Origin: an uncultured Pseudoflavonifractor sp.
Lineage (GTDB): Bacteria; Bacillota; Clostridia; Oscillospirales; Oscillospiraceae
Direction of reading: 5' to 3'
NCBI GenBank assembly: GCA_904419835.1
Contig: CAJFTA010000006.1
Location: 14,975-78,974 of the forward strand
Length of the DNA stretch: 64,000 nucleotides
The notes beneath the pieces were generated by a model. That model was given only the letters and a program-made list of their open reading frames with translations. It was not told the origin of the DNA and ran no database searches. The position numbers were made by a program, and so were the translations under genes. Below, piece by piece: positions 15,688 through 24,283 of the stretch. Every line of letters starts with the position of its first letter. Within the stretch, counting starts at the first letter, position 1.

Positions 15688-17022
15688 TTACAGGCAGAGC
15701 ACCCGGCAGCCCTCTTTTTCCATATTATAACCTATCTCCGACAAATATGCGAGATGTTTTTTCCCGATTTCCTCCCCCGGCGCCACCACGGGCACCCCCG
15801 GCGGGTAGGGGGCGATCTGGGCGGCGGACACCCGGCCCTCCGCCGCGGCAAAGGGCACGGTCTCCCAGGGGGCGAAGCGGGCCGCCCTGGGGGAGCACAC
15901 CAGCCGGGGCAGGGGGGGCGGCGGCGGGAAGGGGCTGTCCCCGGCTGGCGGCGGGTTCACCCGGGAAATGGCCCCGGCGAGCCGGGCGAAGTCGGCCGGC
16001 GTGTCGGCGCAGGTGGGGATAAACACCACGTGGCCGGCGTCCGCCATCTCGGGCCACACCCCCAGCTCCTCCAGGGCGGCCTGGACGGCAAAGCCGTCCC
16101 CGGTGCGCAGCACAAACCGGGCGGGGTCCAGAGGGGCCATGGACTCGGTCAGGGAGGGGAACCGCCGCCGCAGGTCTGCCATCAGCGCCGCGGCCCGCTC
16201 ATAAGCCGCCGCTCCCTCGCCCTCCATCCAGGCCCGGGCCAGGTCCAGGCTGGCCATGAGCACATAGGAGGGGCTGGAGCTGCCGTACAGAGACGCGGCG
16301 GACCGCAGGGCGGCGTGGGTAAGGCCGCTGCCTTTTCCCGACAGCAGCAGGGCGGTCTGACCCAGGGCGGGGAGTGTTTTGTGGGCGGACACCACGGCGA
16401 TGTCCACTTTCTCCATGCCCGTGTACCCTAGAAAGGGCAGGTGGGCGCCGTGGGCGGCGTCCACCACCAGCTTTCCACCCCGGGAATGGATCATGTTAGC
16501 CAGAGCGGGCAAATCCGACAACACACCGTAATATGTGGGAGAAGTAATACAGAGCGTCTTGACTTCCGGGTGGGAAGCCAGCAGGTTTTCCACATCACGG
16601 GGGTCAATTGGCCCGGTGACGCCGGACTCCGTCAGCCAGGGCCGGGGGAGAAAGACGGGGTGCAGGTCCAGCAGGGCCAGGGCGTTGTACACCGACCGGT
16701 GACATCCCCGGTCCAGCAGCACGCTGTCTCCGGGACGGCAAGTGAGGGTAAGGGCGGTCAGCATGCCCTGGGTGGAGCCGCCGGTGAGAAAGAGGCACTC
16801 TCCCATCCCCAGAGCGTCCCGCCACAGGTTTTCCGCCTCCCGGATTGGTCCGTCCCCGGCGAAGAGGTCGCCGGTGGGAGGCAGCTCGGTGAAGTCGATG
16901 GCCGCCAGGGGGGAGAATTCAGGGGCGGGCATGGCGCGGCCCTTGTGGCCGGGCATGTGCATCCGCAGGGGGTCCCGGGCGGCAAAGGCCCGGAGGGCAT
17001 CGTAGAGGGGGGTGGGTCCCAT
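15688..17022 (-). CDS. PLP-dependent Orn/Lys/Arg decarboxylase-family protein (YaaO-like)
   Basis: 444-residue fold-type-I PLP enzyme. The N-terminus has MPLYDALRAFAARDPLRMHMPGHKGRA-like sequence, with the family motif MHMPGHKG; further motifs are FLTGGSTQGMLTAL, VLLDRGCHRSVYNAL, SPTYYGV, VVDAAHGAHLPF and the PLP-binding lysine in VVSAHKTLPALGQTALL. The C-terminal decarboxylase domain is short, as in YaaO and in many Firmicute homologues. It could decarboxylate arginine or lysine to a polyamine precursor; the substrate is not determinable. In Bacillus yaaO lies just before tmk and yaaQ; here tmk is absent. Copy B of repeat family 1 lies in its upstream region. Confidence 0.85.
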   Translation of the reverse strand: MGPTPLYDALRAFAARDPLRMHMPGHKGRAMPAPEFSPLAAIDFTELPPTGDLFAGDGPIREAENLWRDALGMGECLFLTGGSTQGMLTALTLTCRPGDSVLLDRGCHRSVYNALALLDLHPVFLPRPWLTESGVTGPIDPRDVENLLASHPEVKTLCITSPTYYGVLSDLPALANMIHSRGGKLVVDAAHGAHLPFLGYTGMEKVDIAVVSAHKTLPALGQTALLLSGKGSGLTHAALRSAASLYGSSSPSYVLMASLDLARAWMEGEGAAAYERAAALMADLRRRFPSLTESMAPLDPARFVLRTGDGFAVQAALEELGVWPEMADAGHVVFIPTCADTPADFARLAGAISRVNPPPAGDSPFPPPPPLPRLVCSPRAARFAPWETVPFAAAEGRVSAAQIAPYPPGVPVVAPGEEIGKKHLAYLSEIGYNMEKEGCRVLCL

Positions 17023-17116
17023 GGCGTCATCTCCCGGAAAAAAGTTTCCTCCAGTATATCAAAATCCGCCCCGGCCCGCAAGGCGGAGCGCCACAGCCTT
17101 CCCCCAGACAGAAAGA

Positions 17117-17468
17117 ACCCTTCCTTAACCCGTGGTGGCATTTGCGAAGCAAATGACGGATGAGAGGAACGGTCTCCGACGGGGTACTTTTCTCCGGCGA
17201 AAAGTACCCAAAAGCCGCCAGAGGGACACAGGCGCGGAGGGGCCCTTTCAGGGCCAAACGCGCCCGTTTCCCCCTGGTACCCCCTTCAGAGACGCGTCCT
17301 GCGGCGGTGCAATTCATCGGCCACCAGACTTGAAAGCAGTTGCTTGCCGGTTCGGTGCTCTGCATGCTGTTCCCCTTCTGCCCGAGCAGAGTTACCTTCC
17401 CAGACTTGAAAGTTTCTGCAATTCATTGGCGATCTCAATGCCGCTCCAAGTCTCTGCGTTTTGTCTCA
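17117..17468 (+). repeat. Dispersed intergenic repeat family 1, copy B
   Basis: Same orientation as copy A and about 350 bp. It keeps the ATTTGC-GAA-GCAAAT hairpin with GACGGATGAG, the GTACTTTTC-TCCGGC-GAAAAGTAC hairpin (loop changed from copy A), AAAAGCCGCCAGAGGGACACAGG, GGCCCT-TTC-AGGGCC, ACTTGAAAGCAGTTGCTTGCC and GCAATTCATTGGCGATCTC. It occupies the gap upstream of the decarboxylase-family gene. The remainder of the 790-bp gap (17023-17813) holds two terminators and no recognisable gene. Confidence 0.9.
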
Positions 17469-17532
17469 GTCACACCCGAGGCAAGCCTTTCATGGGGGAA
17501 GGCGGAACATGTTTGCAGTGATAAAAAAGCAC

Positions 17533-17570
17533 GGCAAAAAGCCGGCCTGCGGACAGGCCGGCTTTTTGCC
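17533..17570. terminator. Strong hairpin, bidirectional terminator
   Basis: GGCAAAAAGCCGGCCTG-CGGA-CAGGCCGGCTTTTTGCC, a perfect 17-bp stem with A and T runs inside the stem. It is in gene-free DNA next to repeat copy B and could end transcripts from either side. Confidence 0.6.
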
Positions 17571-17768
17571 GGGAAAGAAGGAAAGAAGAAACGCGGCCCG
17601 TATGACGGAACTTGCTCAAGGCTCCGCCCGGGCTTGGGAAGAGTCAAGAGAGAGAGGTATCATCTCTGTTGACACACATATCATACCCAATTAAACTGAA
17701 ATCAGTCTGAAAAAACTGGGAACATTTTGTGAACGGCGGCAGGCAATTTGTGAACATTCTAAAAAGAC

Positions 17769-17800
17769 GGCCCCCGGCGGGATTTTTCCCGCCGGGGGCC
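17769..17800 (-). terminator. Terminator of the phosphatase gene
   Basis: GGCCCCCGGCGGGA / TCCCGCCGGGGGCC stem 14 bp beyond the stop at 17814, followed on the minus strand by GTCTTTTTAG. A good rho-independent terminator. Confidence 0.8.
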
Positions 17801-17813
17801 GGTTTCGTCAGCC

Positions 17814-18635
17814 TTATTCCAGATAGATGGCCCGCAGCCGCTCCAGCTTCCGGCCGTTGAAGCCCATGGGACCGGAGAGAAAAGCGTCCATAGAGCCGAA
17901 CCGCTGGTCAATCTCCTCCAGCATCAGCTCCAGGCACCGCCGGTCCACCCCGGCAGTGGCCCGGATGGCGGGCATCAGGGCATCCGCCCCGCCGGGGCAG
18001 CTCCGGCGGACGTAGTCCTCCACCAGGGAGAGCTCATGGGCCAGGTACTGGTTGGTGAGGAGAAAGTCCTCCATGACGGCCTCCCGGTCCGCCCCCAGGG
18101 CGGAGAGGAGCAGGGCCGCGCCGATGCCGGTGCGGTCCTTGCCGGCGGTGCAGTGGAAGAGGAGGGCGTGCTCCCCGTCGTTTTTCAGGGCCAGATCCAG
18201 AAAGGCACGGTAGGCCTCCATGCCCCAGGCGGTAAAGAGCAGCTCGCAGTAGGACTTGTCGCTGAAGGTGCCCGCCCTGGCCATCTCCACCAGCAGGGCG
18301 GCGAAATCGCTGCGGCCCTGCTCGGCCACCGACCGGGCGGCCCGGCTCATGCCGCCGCCGTTCTCGTCCAGCACCAGCAGGTGGTAGAAGGACGCGCCCC
18401 GGAAGGCCGGATCGGGCCGGGCATTGGCCTCCTTCAGGGTGCGGAAATCCGCCACCCAGGCCAGACGGTAGTCCTGGGCCAGGATGCGGCGGTCCTCCTC
18501 CGTGGCGTCACAGAGAGCGCCGGTGCGCAGCAGCAGGCCGTGCCGCACCTTCTTCCCCCCGGCGGCGGGAATACCGCCCAGCTCGCGGGCGTTTTTCACT
18601 CCGGTAAGACCGATGGAACCGGGCAGTTGGGACAT
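17814..18635 (-). CDS. Tyrosine-protein phosphatase, MptpB/IphP-like
   Basis: 273-residue member of the DSP-like phosphatase family that includes Mycobacterium MptpB and cyanobacterial IphP. N-terminal NARELGGIPAAGGKKVRHGLLLRTGAL matches the family N-x-R-D/E-L-G-G-x-x-(T/A)-x-x-G-x-x-(V/I)-x-x-G-x-x-x-R-(S/T) start. The catalytic P-loop is LLFHCTAGKDRTGIGAALLLSALG, with H-C-T-A-G-K-D-R giving the nucleophilic Cys and the phosphate-binding Arg. It may act on phosphotyrosine or on phosphoinositides; secreted homologues act on host lipids, but no signal peptide is seen here. It stands alone between repeat copies B and C. Confidence 0.85.
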   Translation of the reverse strand: MSQLPGSIGLTGVKNARELGGIPAAGGKKVRHGLLLRTGALCDATEEDRRILAQDYRLAWVADFRTLKEANARPDPAFRGASFYHLLVLDENGGGMSRAARSVAEQGRSDFAALLVEMARAGTFSDKSYCELLFTAWGMEAYRAFLDLALKNDGEHALLFHCTAGKDRTGIGAALLLSALGADREAVMEDFLLTNQYLAHELSLVEDYVRRSCPGGADALMPAIRATAGVDRRCLELMLEEIDQRFGSMDAFLSGPMGFNGRKLERLRAIYLE

Positions 18636-18711
18636 GAACCGTCACTCCTTTTTCTATCTGCGGCAGGAAATTGCTCCGTATGGGAAACGTCTTTTTGCCT
18701 CGGCCGAAGGC

Positions 18712-19092
18712 TAAAGCACAACGCAGAGACTCCGTGCGGCGTTGAGATCGCCGATGAATTGCAGAGAGTGGCAAGTCTGGGCGGGTAACGCTGCTCGGGC
18801 GTGGCAGTAACGGTACGCAGGGTACCGAACCGGCAAGCAACGACTTTCAAGTTTGGCGGGTCATTGGACGCCGCCGCCGCAGAACGTACTCCGAAAGGGG
18901 TCCGGGGAAACGGGGGCATAAGGCTTGCAAAAGCCGCCTGCCCCTGTGTCCCCGGCGGCTTTTGGGTACTTTTCGCCGGTGAAAAGTACCTCCCCGAAGG
19001 GCGTTCTCTTGCGGGTTTGAAGTGAACTGACAGCTTTCCCCTCATCCGCCCCAGTGTGCGCACTGGGCCACCTTCCCCAAAAGGGAAGGCTT
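18712..19092 (-). repeat. Dispersed intergenic repeat family 1, copy C
   Basis: Inverted relative to copies A and B. Landmarks on the plus strand: ATTGCAGAGAGTGGCAAGTC, GGGTAACGCTGCTCGGGC, the hairpin GTACTTTTC-GCCGGT-GAAAAGTAC, CTCATCCGCCCCAGTGTGCGC and a CCTTCCCC/GGGAAGG end. Its central hairpin is AGGCTTGCAAAAGCC instead of GGCCCTTTCAGGGCC: the stem sequence has changed completely but pairing is kept. It fills the gap between the phosphatase start and the aspS stop. Confidence 0.9.
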
Positions 19093-19129
19093 ATGCCTCG
19101 GCAGGGGCCCCCTGATGATGGGCGCGGGA

Positions 19130-20923
19130 TTAATCCTCTTCCTTCTTGGTACAGACGATGTTCAGCTCGTCCAGCTGCTGCTGGGTGACAAAACTGGGGG
19201 CGCCCATCATCAGGTCCTGGGCGTTCTTGTTCATGGGGAAGGGGATGACCTCCCGGATGGAGTCCTCGCCGGAGAGCAGCATGACCATCCGGTCCACGCC
19301 GGGGGCAATGCCGGCGTGGGGGGGCGCGCCGTAGGTGAAGGCGTTGTACATGGCGGGGAACTTGGCCTTCACGTCGTCCTCGCCCAGCCGCACCAGCTGG
19401 AAGGCCTCAATCATAATCTCCGGGTCGTGGTTCCGGACCGCGCCGGAGGACAGCTCCACGCCGTTGCACACCAGGTCGTACTGATAGGCGGTGATGGACA
19501 GGGGGTCCACCTGGCCGGCGGCGGCCTTCTTCAGAATGTCCAGGCCGCCGTTGGGCATGGAGAAGGGGTTGTGGCAGAATTCCAGCTCTCCGCTCTCCTC
19601 GCCGATCTCGTACATGGGGAAGTCCACGATCCAGCAGAACTCATAGGTCTCCCTGTGGAAGTGGTCGGGGCACAGGGGGGCCAGCATCTTAATGAGCACA
19701 CCGGCGGTCTTTTGGGCGGTCAGCTTCTTATTGCTTGCAGTGAGGCCCACAAAGGAGCCCTTCTCCAGGCCCAGGGCGGCCACCACGGCCTCCTTGATGG
19801 GCTGGACGAACTTGGCGATGCCGCCCACAATCTCGCCGTTTTCGTCGTAGCGGAACCAGTAGACCTTGCCGCCGGACTGGACCTCCACGTCGGCGCACAG
19901 CTTGTCGATCTGCTTGCGGGTGGCGGAGAAGCCGGTGACCTTCACCGCCTTGACGGTGTTGCCCTCAAAGGGGCCGAAGCCGCAGGAGCCCAGGGCCTCT
20001 GTGGCGTCCTGGGCGGTCAGGTCGATGCGCAGGTCGGGCTTGTCGGAGCCGTAGGTCTCCATGGCCTCCAGGTAGGGGATGCGCTTGAAGGGGGCGGAGG
20101 AGGCGGTATCATACTTGCCGTACTTGGCGAAGATGGGGGGCAGCACGTCCTCCAGCACGGCGAACACGTCCTCCTGGTCGGCAAAGGCCATCTCCATATC
20201 CAGCTGGTAGAATTCGCCGGGGGAGCGGTCGCCCCGGGCGTCCTCGTCCCGGAAGCAGGGGGCGATCTGGAAGTACTTGTCAAAGCCGGAGGCCATCAGC
20301 AGCTGCTTGAACTGCTGGGGGGCCTGGGGCAGGGCGTAGAACTTGCCGGGGTGCTTCCGGCTGGGCACCAGGTAGTCCCGGGCGCCCTCGGGGGAGGAGG
20401 CGGTCAGGATGGGGGTGGTGATCTCCATAAAGCCGTGGGCGGTCATGGCCTGCCGCAGGGCGGCCACCACGTTGCAGCGGAGGACAATGTTGTCCTTCAC
20501 CTCCGGGTTGCGCAGGTCCAGGTAGCGGTACTTCAGGCGGGCGGACTCGTCGGCCTCCCGGCTGCGGTTGATGGGGAAGGGCAGCTCGTTATGGCGGCAG
20601 CGGCCCAGCACCTCGATGGTCTGGGGCACCACCTCGATGTCGCCGGTGGGCAGCTTGGGGTTCTTGCTGTCCCGCTCCCGCACCACGCCGGTGACCTGGA
20701 GGGTGGACTCCTTGTTCAGGGCCTTGATGGCCTTCACCATCTCCTCGGTCTCGGCCACCACCTGGGTGGTGCCGTAGAAGTCCCGCAGCACCGCGAAGCC
20801 CAGGCTGGCGCCCACCTCGCGGAAGTTTTCCAGGAAGCCCGCCAGGGTGACGGTCTGTCCCACGTGCTCCATGCGGAGCTCCCCGCAGGAGTGGCTGCGG
20901 TAGCAGGTACGCGCGTTATCCAT
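19130..20923 (-). CDS. aspS: Aspartyl-tRNA synthetase
   Basis: 597-residue class II synthetase of the bacterial type. N-terminal anticodon-binding OB domain (TCYRSHSCGELRMEHVGQTVTLAGFLENFREVGASLGFAVLRDFYG), motif 1 region FMEITTPILTASSPEGARDYLVPSR, motif 2 FRDEDARGDRSPGEFYQLDMEM, a GAD insertion in the middle, and motif 3 GIAPGVDRMVMLLSG. Length is as expected. It is the last gene of the hisS / SLH / aspS group. The 57-bp gap to the SLH gene is AT-rich, so an additional weak promoter is possible, but the T-box upstream of hisS could control all three. Confidence 0.97.
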   Translation of the reverse strand: MDNARTCYRSHSCGELRMEHVGQTVTLAGFLENFREVGASLGFAVLRDFYGTTQVVAETEEMVKAIKALNKESTLQVTGVVRERDSKNPKLPTGDIEVVPQTIEVLGRCRHNELPFPINRSREADESARLKYRYLDLRNPEVKDNIVLRCNVVAALRQAMTAHGFMEITTPILTASSPEGARDYLVPSRKHPGKFYALPQAPQQFKQLLMASGFDKYFQIAPCFRDEDARGDRSPGEFYQLDMEMAFADQEDVFAVLEDVLPPIFAKYGKYDTASSAPFKRIPYLEAMETYGSDKPDLRIDLTAQDATEALGSCGFGPFEGNTVKAVKVTGFSATRKQIDKLCADVEVQSGGKVYWFRYDENGEIVGGIAKFVQPIKEAVVAALGLEKGSFVGLTASNKKLTAQKTAGVLIKMLAPLCPDHFHRETYEFCWIVDFPMYEIGEESGELEFCHNPFSMPNGGLDILKKAAAGQVDPLSITAYQYDLVCNGVELSSGAVRNHDPEIMIEAFQLVRLGEDDVKAKFPAMYNAFTYGAPPHAGIAPGVDRMVMLLSGEDSIREVIPFPMNKNAQDLMMGAPSFVTQQQLDELNIVCTKKEED

Positions 20924-20980
20924 GAAAAATCAACTCCAAATTGTAATATACAATATTAAAAATAACGGATTGTATTTAAA

Positions 20981-22390
20981 TTACCCCATCAGATCGGCCA
21001 GCAGGCTGTGGGAATAGGGCTGGTCAATGGGCAGGGTGACGCCCAGGTTGTCCAGCTTGAGGGCGCTGCCGTCGGCGGCGCAGAACCACACGTCCAGACC
21101 CTCCGGGTTGGCGGGGGAGAAGGCGCACTGGATGGTGCGCTGCACGCTGTCCAGCAGAGTAAAGGCCAGCTGGTCGGCGCCGTACATGTGGAACTCGTCC
21201 TTTTGGGGCTCGGCGGGGCCGGTGTACAGGGCGCAGGTGGAGGCCCAGGCCACGGTCACGCCCCCCTTGCCCACGGTGATGTCGGCGGCGTCCAGGTTCC
21301 AGCCGGTGAGGGCGCTCATCTCAGAGAGGAGGTGGCGCACCACTCCGGCGCTGTCGGCGGCCGGGTCCAGGGCGGTGGGGGCGGCGGCGTAGGAGGCAAA
21401 GCTGTCCTCCGTGCCGATGTAGAGGGTGTAGGCCTGGGCCTGGGCTTCGCCGCCGGTCAGGTCCAGATAGCGGCTGTAAAACACCTGGAGGTCCAGGTCC
21501 TTGCAGTGCTCGGTGGCCATATCCCCGGTGACGCCCAGGGCGGACATGGCGGTGTTCTCCACCCAGGCCTCGTTGGTCACGCCGGAGGCGTGCTGCTCGT
21601 TCCACAGGAAGCCGCTGCTCAGGGAGCCCACGGCGGTGAGGACGGCGTTCAGATAGTCCCTGGCGGTGACGGTTTTGCCGCCGCCCTGGAAGTACACCGT
21701 GTCGGGGGCGTCCAGGGAGGCCCAGACCACCGCGTCAAAGGTGGGGGTGAAGGACACCCGCAGCTCCTCCCGGGCCACCCGGGCCACCATGGCGGCGGCC
21801 TCGCTGCGGGTCAGGGTGTTGCTGCCGGCAAAGACGCCGTACTCGTTGACGCCGGTGAGGATGCCCGCGTTGTAGAACCGGAGCACGTCGGCGTCGCCGG
21901 TGTCGGGCAGGGCGGTGATGCTGTTGACGGCGGCGAGCTGATCCGCGGGCAGGGCGGCGGAGAGCAGCTTGAGGAAGCCCAGCCGGGTGACGGTCTCATC
22001 GGGCTGGGACAGCAGGGAGAGGACCACGGCGTCGTCCTGGGCCAGGCCCTTCAGGTAGTCCACCGCGCCGGCGTACCAGGGGGAACCGGCGGGGTTGTCG
22101 AAGAGGCCGTCGCCGCCGTCCAGGATTTCGGCCATGCGGGCGGCGATGGCCGCCGCCTCGGACACAGCCATGGTGCGGTAGGGCTCGAAGCCCTTGTCCG
22201 AGCCGGTGATGAGGCCGGTCTCATAGCAGATTTGGGCGCTGGAGGCAAACCAGCTGTCCGCGGGCACGTCGGCGTACCCGGGGTAGGGGTTGAGGGAGGG
22301 GAAGCTGTCCCCGGCGGAGGCCGCCAGGGCGGGGGCGCCGGTGAGGGTGAGGGCCAGGGACAGGCCCAGGGCGATGAGCTTGCGGTTCAT
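20981..22390 (-). CDS. SLH-domain exported protein, function unknown
   Basis: 469 residues with a signal peptide (MNRKLIALGLSLALTLTGAPALA, cleavage after residue 23 or so). Residues about 35-215 contain three degenerate S-layer-homology repeats: YPGYADVPADSWFASSAQICYETGLITGSDKG, SPWYAGAVDYLKGL and RFYNAGILTGVNEYGVFAGSNTLTRSEAAAMVARV. The C-terminal half (about 230-469) is unrecognised; GGGKTVTARDYLNAVLTAVG resembles a PrsA-like N-terminal helix and the last 100 residues weakly resemble a GerMN-type fold, both guesses. It should be anchored to secondary cell-wall polymer. It sits between hisS and aspS, two genes often adjacent in Clostridia, so it looks like an insertion into a synthetase operon. 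Confidence 0.8.
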   Translation of the reverse strand: MNRKLIALGLSLALTLTGAPALAASAGDSFPSLNPYPGYADVPADSWFASSAQICYETGLITGSDKGFEPYRTMAVSEAAAIAARMAEILDGGDGLFDNPAGSPWYAGAVDYLKGLAQDDAVVLSLLSQPDETVTRLGFLKLLSAALPADQLAAVNSITALPDTGDADVLRFYNAGILTGVNEYGVFAGSNTLTRSEAAAMVARVAREELRVSFTPTFDAVVWASLDAPDTVYFQGGGKTVTARDYLNAVLTAVGSLSSGFLWNEQHASGVTNEAWVENTAMSALGVTGDMATEHCKDLDLQVFYSRYLDLTGGEAQAQAYTLYIGTEDSFASYAAAPTALDPAADSAGVVRHLLSEMSALTGWNLDAADITVGKGGVTVAWASTCALYTGPAEPQKDEFHMYGADQLAFTLLDSVQRTIQCAFSPANPEGLDVWFCAADGSALKLDNLGVTLPIDQPYSHSLLADLMG

Positions 22391-22502
22391 ATTGAAATCC
22401 TCCAGTAAGCGGTCAGAGTGCGGCGGGACGCCGCCTGTGTATCAGACGGAAACCGGGGGGTGAAAGTTCCCTTTTGCAGCGGGTTGGGCTGCCCGGCCCG
22501 GC

Positions 22503-23903
22503 TTACTCCTTGTCCAGGATGGGGCGGCCGGCCTGCTGGCCGGAGAGGCAGTTCTTCACGTAGGCCACCGCCTCGGCTGCGGGCAGGGTCACCTGCTTGT
22601 AGATGCCCTGGCTCTCCAGGTTGGCCTTCTCCTCCTCGGTGAAGTCGTCGGCCATGAGCAGGTTCTTCACGGTGACGGTACCCGCATTCACCTCGTCCTC
22701 GCCCAGGAAGGCGGCGAAGGGGATGGAGAGCTTGTTGGCATAGGTCAGCTTCTGCTTGAACTTCTTCTGCTCGCAGTGGAGCTGGGCCCGGACGCCCTGG
22801 GCCCGCAGAGCGGTTGCAAAGGAGATGGCGGCGGACAGGTCCCCGGTCATGGGCAGGATAAGCACGTCGGCGGGGGCGGCGCTGGCGGCGGGGTTGAGCA
22901 TCTTCTGCTCCTGGAGCACATAGAACAGCCGGGTGAGGCCGATGGAGATGCCAACGCCGGGGAGTTGTTTTTCGGTGTAATATTCCGCCAGGTTATCATA
23001 ACGGCCGCCGGAACAGATGGAGCCCACCTCCGGGTGGTCCAGCATGACGGTCTCATAGACGGTGCCGGTGTAGTAGTCCAGGCCCCGGGCAATGGTCAGG
23101 TCCACCATGAAGTGGTCGGCGGGCACGCCGAAGGCGGCCATGTACTTCACCACCGTGTTCAGCTCCTCCACACCCAGGTCGAACAGCTCGTTCTTCCCCC
23201 GGAAGGGCTCCAGGGCGGCCATGGGATCGGCGGCGGAGAGGAGGGAGAGGAGGGTGTCGGCGGTATCTGCGGGCACGGCGAAGTCGTCCGTCAGGATGGC
23301 CTTCACTTTATCTGAACCAATTTTTTCCAATTTATCGATGGTGCGCATCACGTCGCCCGCCTGCTTCTCCAGGCCCAGCAGGGCGAAGAGGCCGCTGAGC
23401 ACCTTCCGGTTGTTCACCCGGATTTTGAACCGGTTCAGGCCCAGGGCGGTAAAGGCCCGGTAGATGATGGAGGGGATCTCCGCCTCGTTGATGATGTCCA
23501 GCTTGCCGTCGCCGATGACGTCGATGTCGGCCTGGTAGAACTCCCGGAACCGGCCCCGCTGGGCCCGCTCACCCCGGTAGACCTTGCCGATCTGGAAGCG
23601 GCGGAAGGGGAAGCTCAGGTCGTTGTAGTGGAGGGCCACGTACTTGGCCAGAGGGACGGTCAGGTCAAAGCGGAGGGACAGGTCGCTGTCTCCCTTCTGG
23701 AAGCGGTAGATCTGCTTCTCGGTCTCGCCGCCGCCCTTGGCCAGCAGCACCTCGCTGGCCTCAATGGCGGGGGTGTCCAGGGGAGTGAAGCCGTAGAGGG
23801 CGTAACTCTCCCGGAGGATGTCCGTCATGCGGTCAAAGAGCACCTGATCCGCCGGCAGCAGCTCCATAAAGCCGGAGAGGGTGCGGGGCTTGATACGATC
23901 CAT
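22503..23903 (-). CDS. hisS: Histidyl-tRNA synthetase
   Basis: 466-residue class II synthetase. Motif 1 region YGFTPLDTPAIEASEVL, motif 2 FPFRRFQIGKVYRGERAQRGRFREFYQADIDVIG, the histidine-specific GLDYYTGTVYE loop, CSGGRYDNL, and motif 3 LPGVGISIGLTRLFYVL are all present. The C-terminal anticodon-binding domain follows (DVLILPMTGDLSAAISFA). The ATG at 23903 is preceded by AAAAGGAG. The first 16 codons and ribosome site are duplicated 207 bp upstream (see repeat 23857-24268). A T-box leader with its own promoter lies further upstream. Length is slightly above the usual 420-430 residues because of a C-terminal extension. Confidence 0.96.
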   Translation of the reverse strand: MDRIKPRTLSGFMELLPADQVLFDRMTDILRESYALYGFTPLDTPAIEASEVLLAKGGGETEKQIYRFQKGDSDLSLRFDLTVPLAKYVALHYNDLSFPFRRFQIGKVYRGERAQRGRFREFYQADIDVIGDGKLDIINEAEIPSIIYRAFTALGLNRFKIRVNNRKVLSGLFALLGLEKQAGDVMRTIDKLEKIGSDKVKAILTDDFAVPADTADTLLSLLSAADPMAALEPFRGKNELFDLGVEELNTVVKYMAAFGVPADHFMVDLTIARGLDYYTGTVYETVMLDHPEVGSICSGGRYDNLAEYYTEKQLPGVGISIGLTRLFYVLQEQKMLNPAASAAPADVLILPMTGDLSAAISFATALRAQGVRAQLHCEQKKFKQKLTYANKLSIPFAAFLGEDEVNAGTVTVKNLLMADDFTEEEKANLESQGIYKQVTLPAAEAVAYVKNCLSGQQAGRPILDKE

Positions 23904-24268
23904 GAGAAAAACTCCTTTTTGATGGAAATAGGCCGCTGCTGCCGGGCCGCCGCAGGTGCGGCGTCAAGCGTTTTGCGCAGCAAAACCTTGAAATTGACCG
24001 GATTCACTCCGGGCAATTTGAGTCAAATCAGGGGCCCCGGCGAATCAGGGATTCGCTGGGGAGAGCAGCTCCATAAAGCCGGAGAGGGTGCGGGGCTTGA
24101 TACGATCCATGAGAAAAACTCCTTTTTAATAGGGTAGACCGTTGCTACTCTTCGCCGCGAGTGCGGCGTCAAGCGTTTTGCGCAGCAAAACCTTGAAATT
24201 GACCGGATTCACTCCGGGCAATTTGAGTCAAATCGGGGGTCCCCGGCGAATCAGAGATTCGCTGGGGT
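23857..24268 (-). repeat. Repeat family 2 at hisS: tandem 207-bp units duplicating the hisS start
   Basis: Two tandem units of about 207 bp. Each has a 64-bp block carrying the hisS start codon, ribosome site and first codons (23857-23920 and 24064-24127, identical at 64 of 64 positions), followed on the plus strand by a family 2 element (23921-24063 and 24128-24268). Read on the minus strand, each element shows four hairpins: GCGAATC/GATTCGC, then CCGGA-GTGAA-TCCGG with outer AATT pairing, then GGTTTTGC/GCAAAACG, then CGCCGC/GCGGCG. The upstream copy of the hisS start (ATG at 24110) would encode a 21-residue peptide that begins MDRIKPRTL and ends in SPANP. Confidence 0.92.
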
Positions 24269-24283
24269 GTGGCACAGAAAGAC

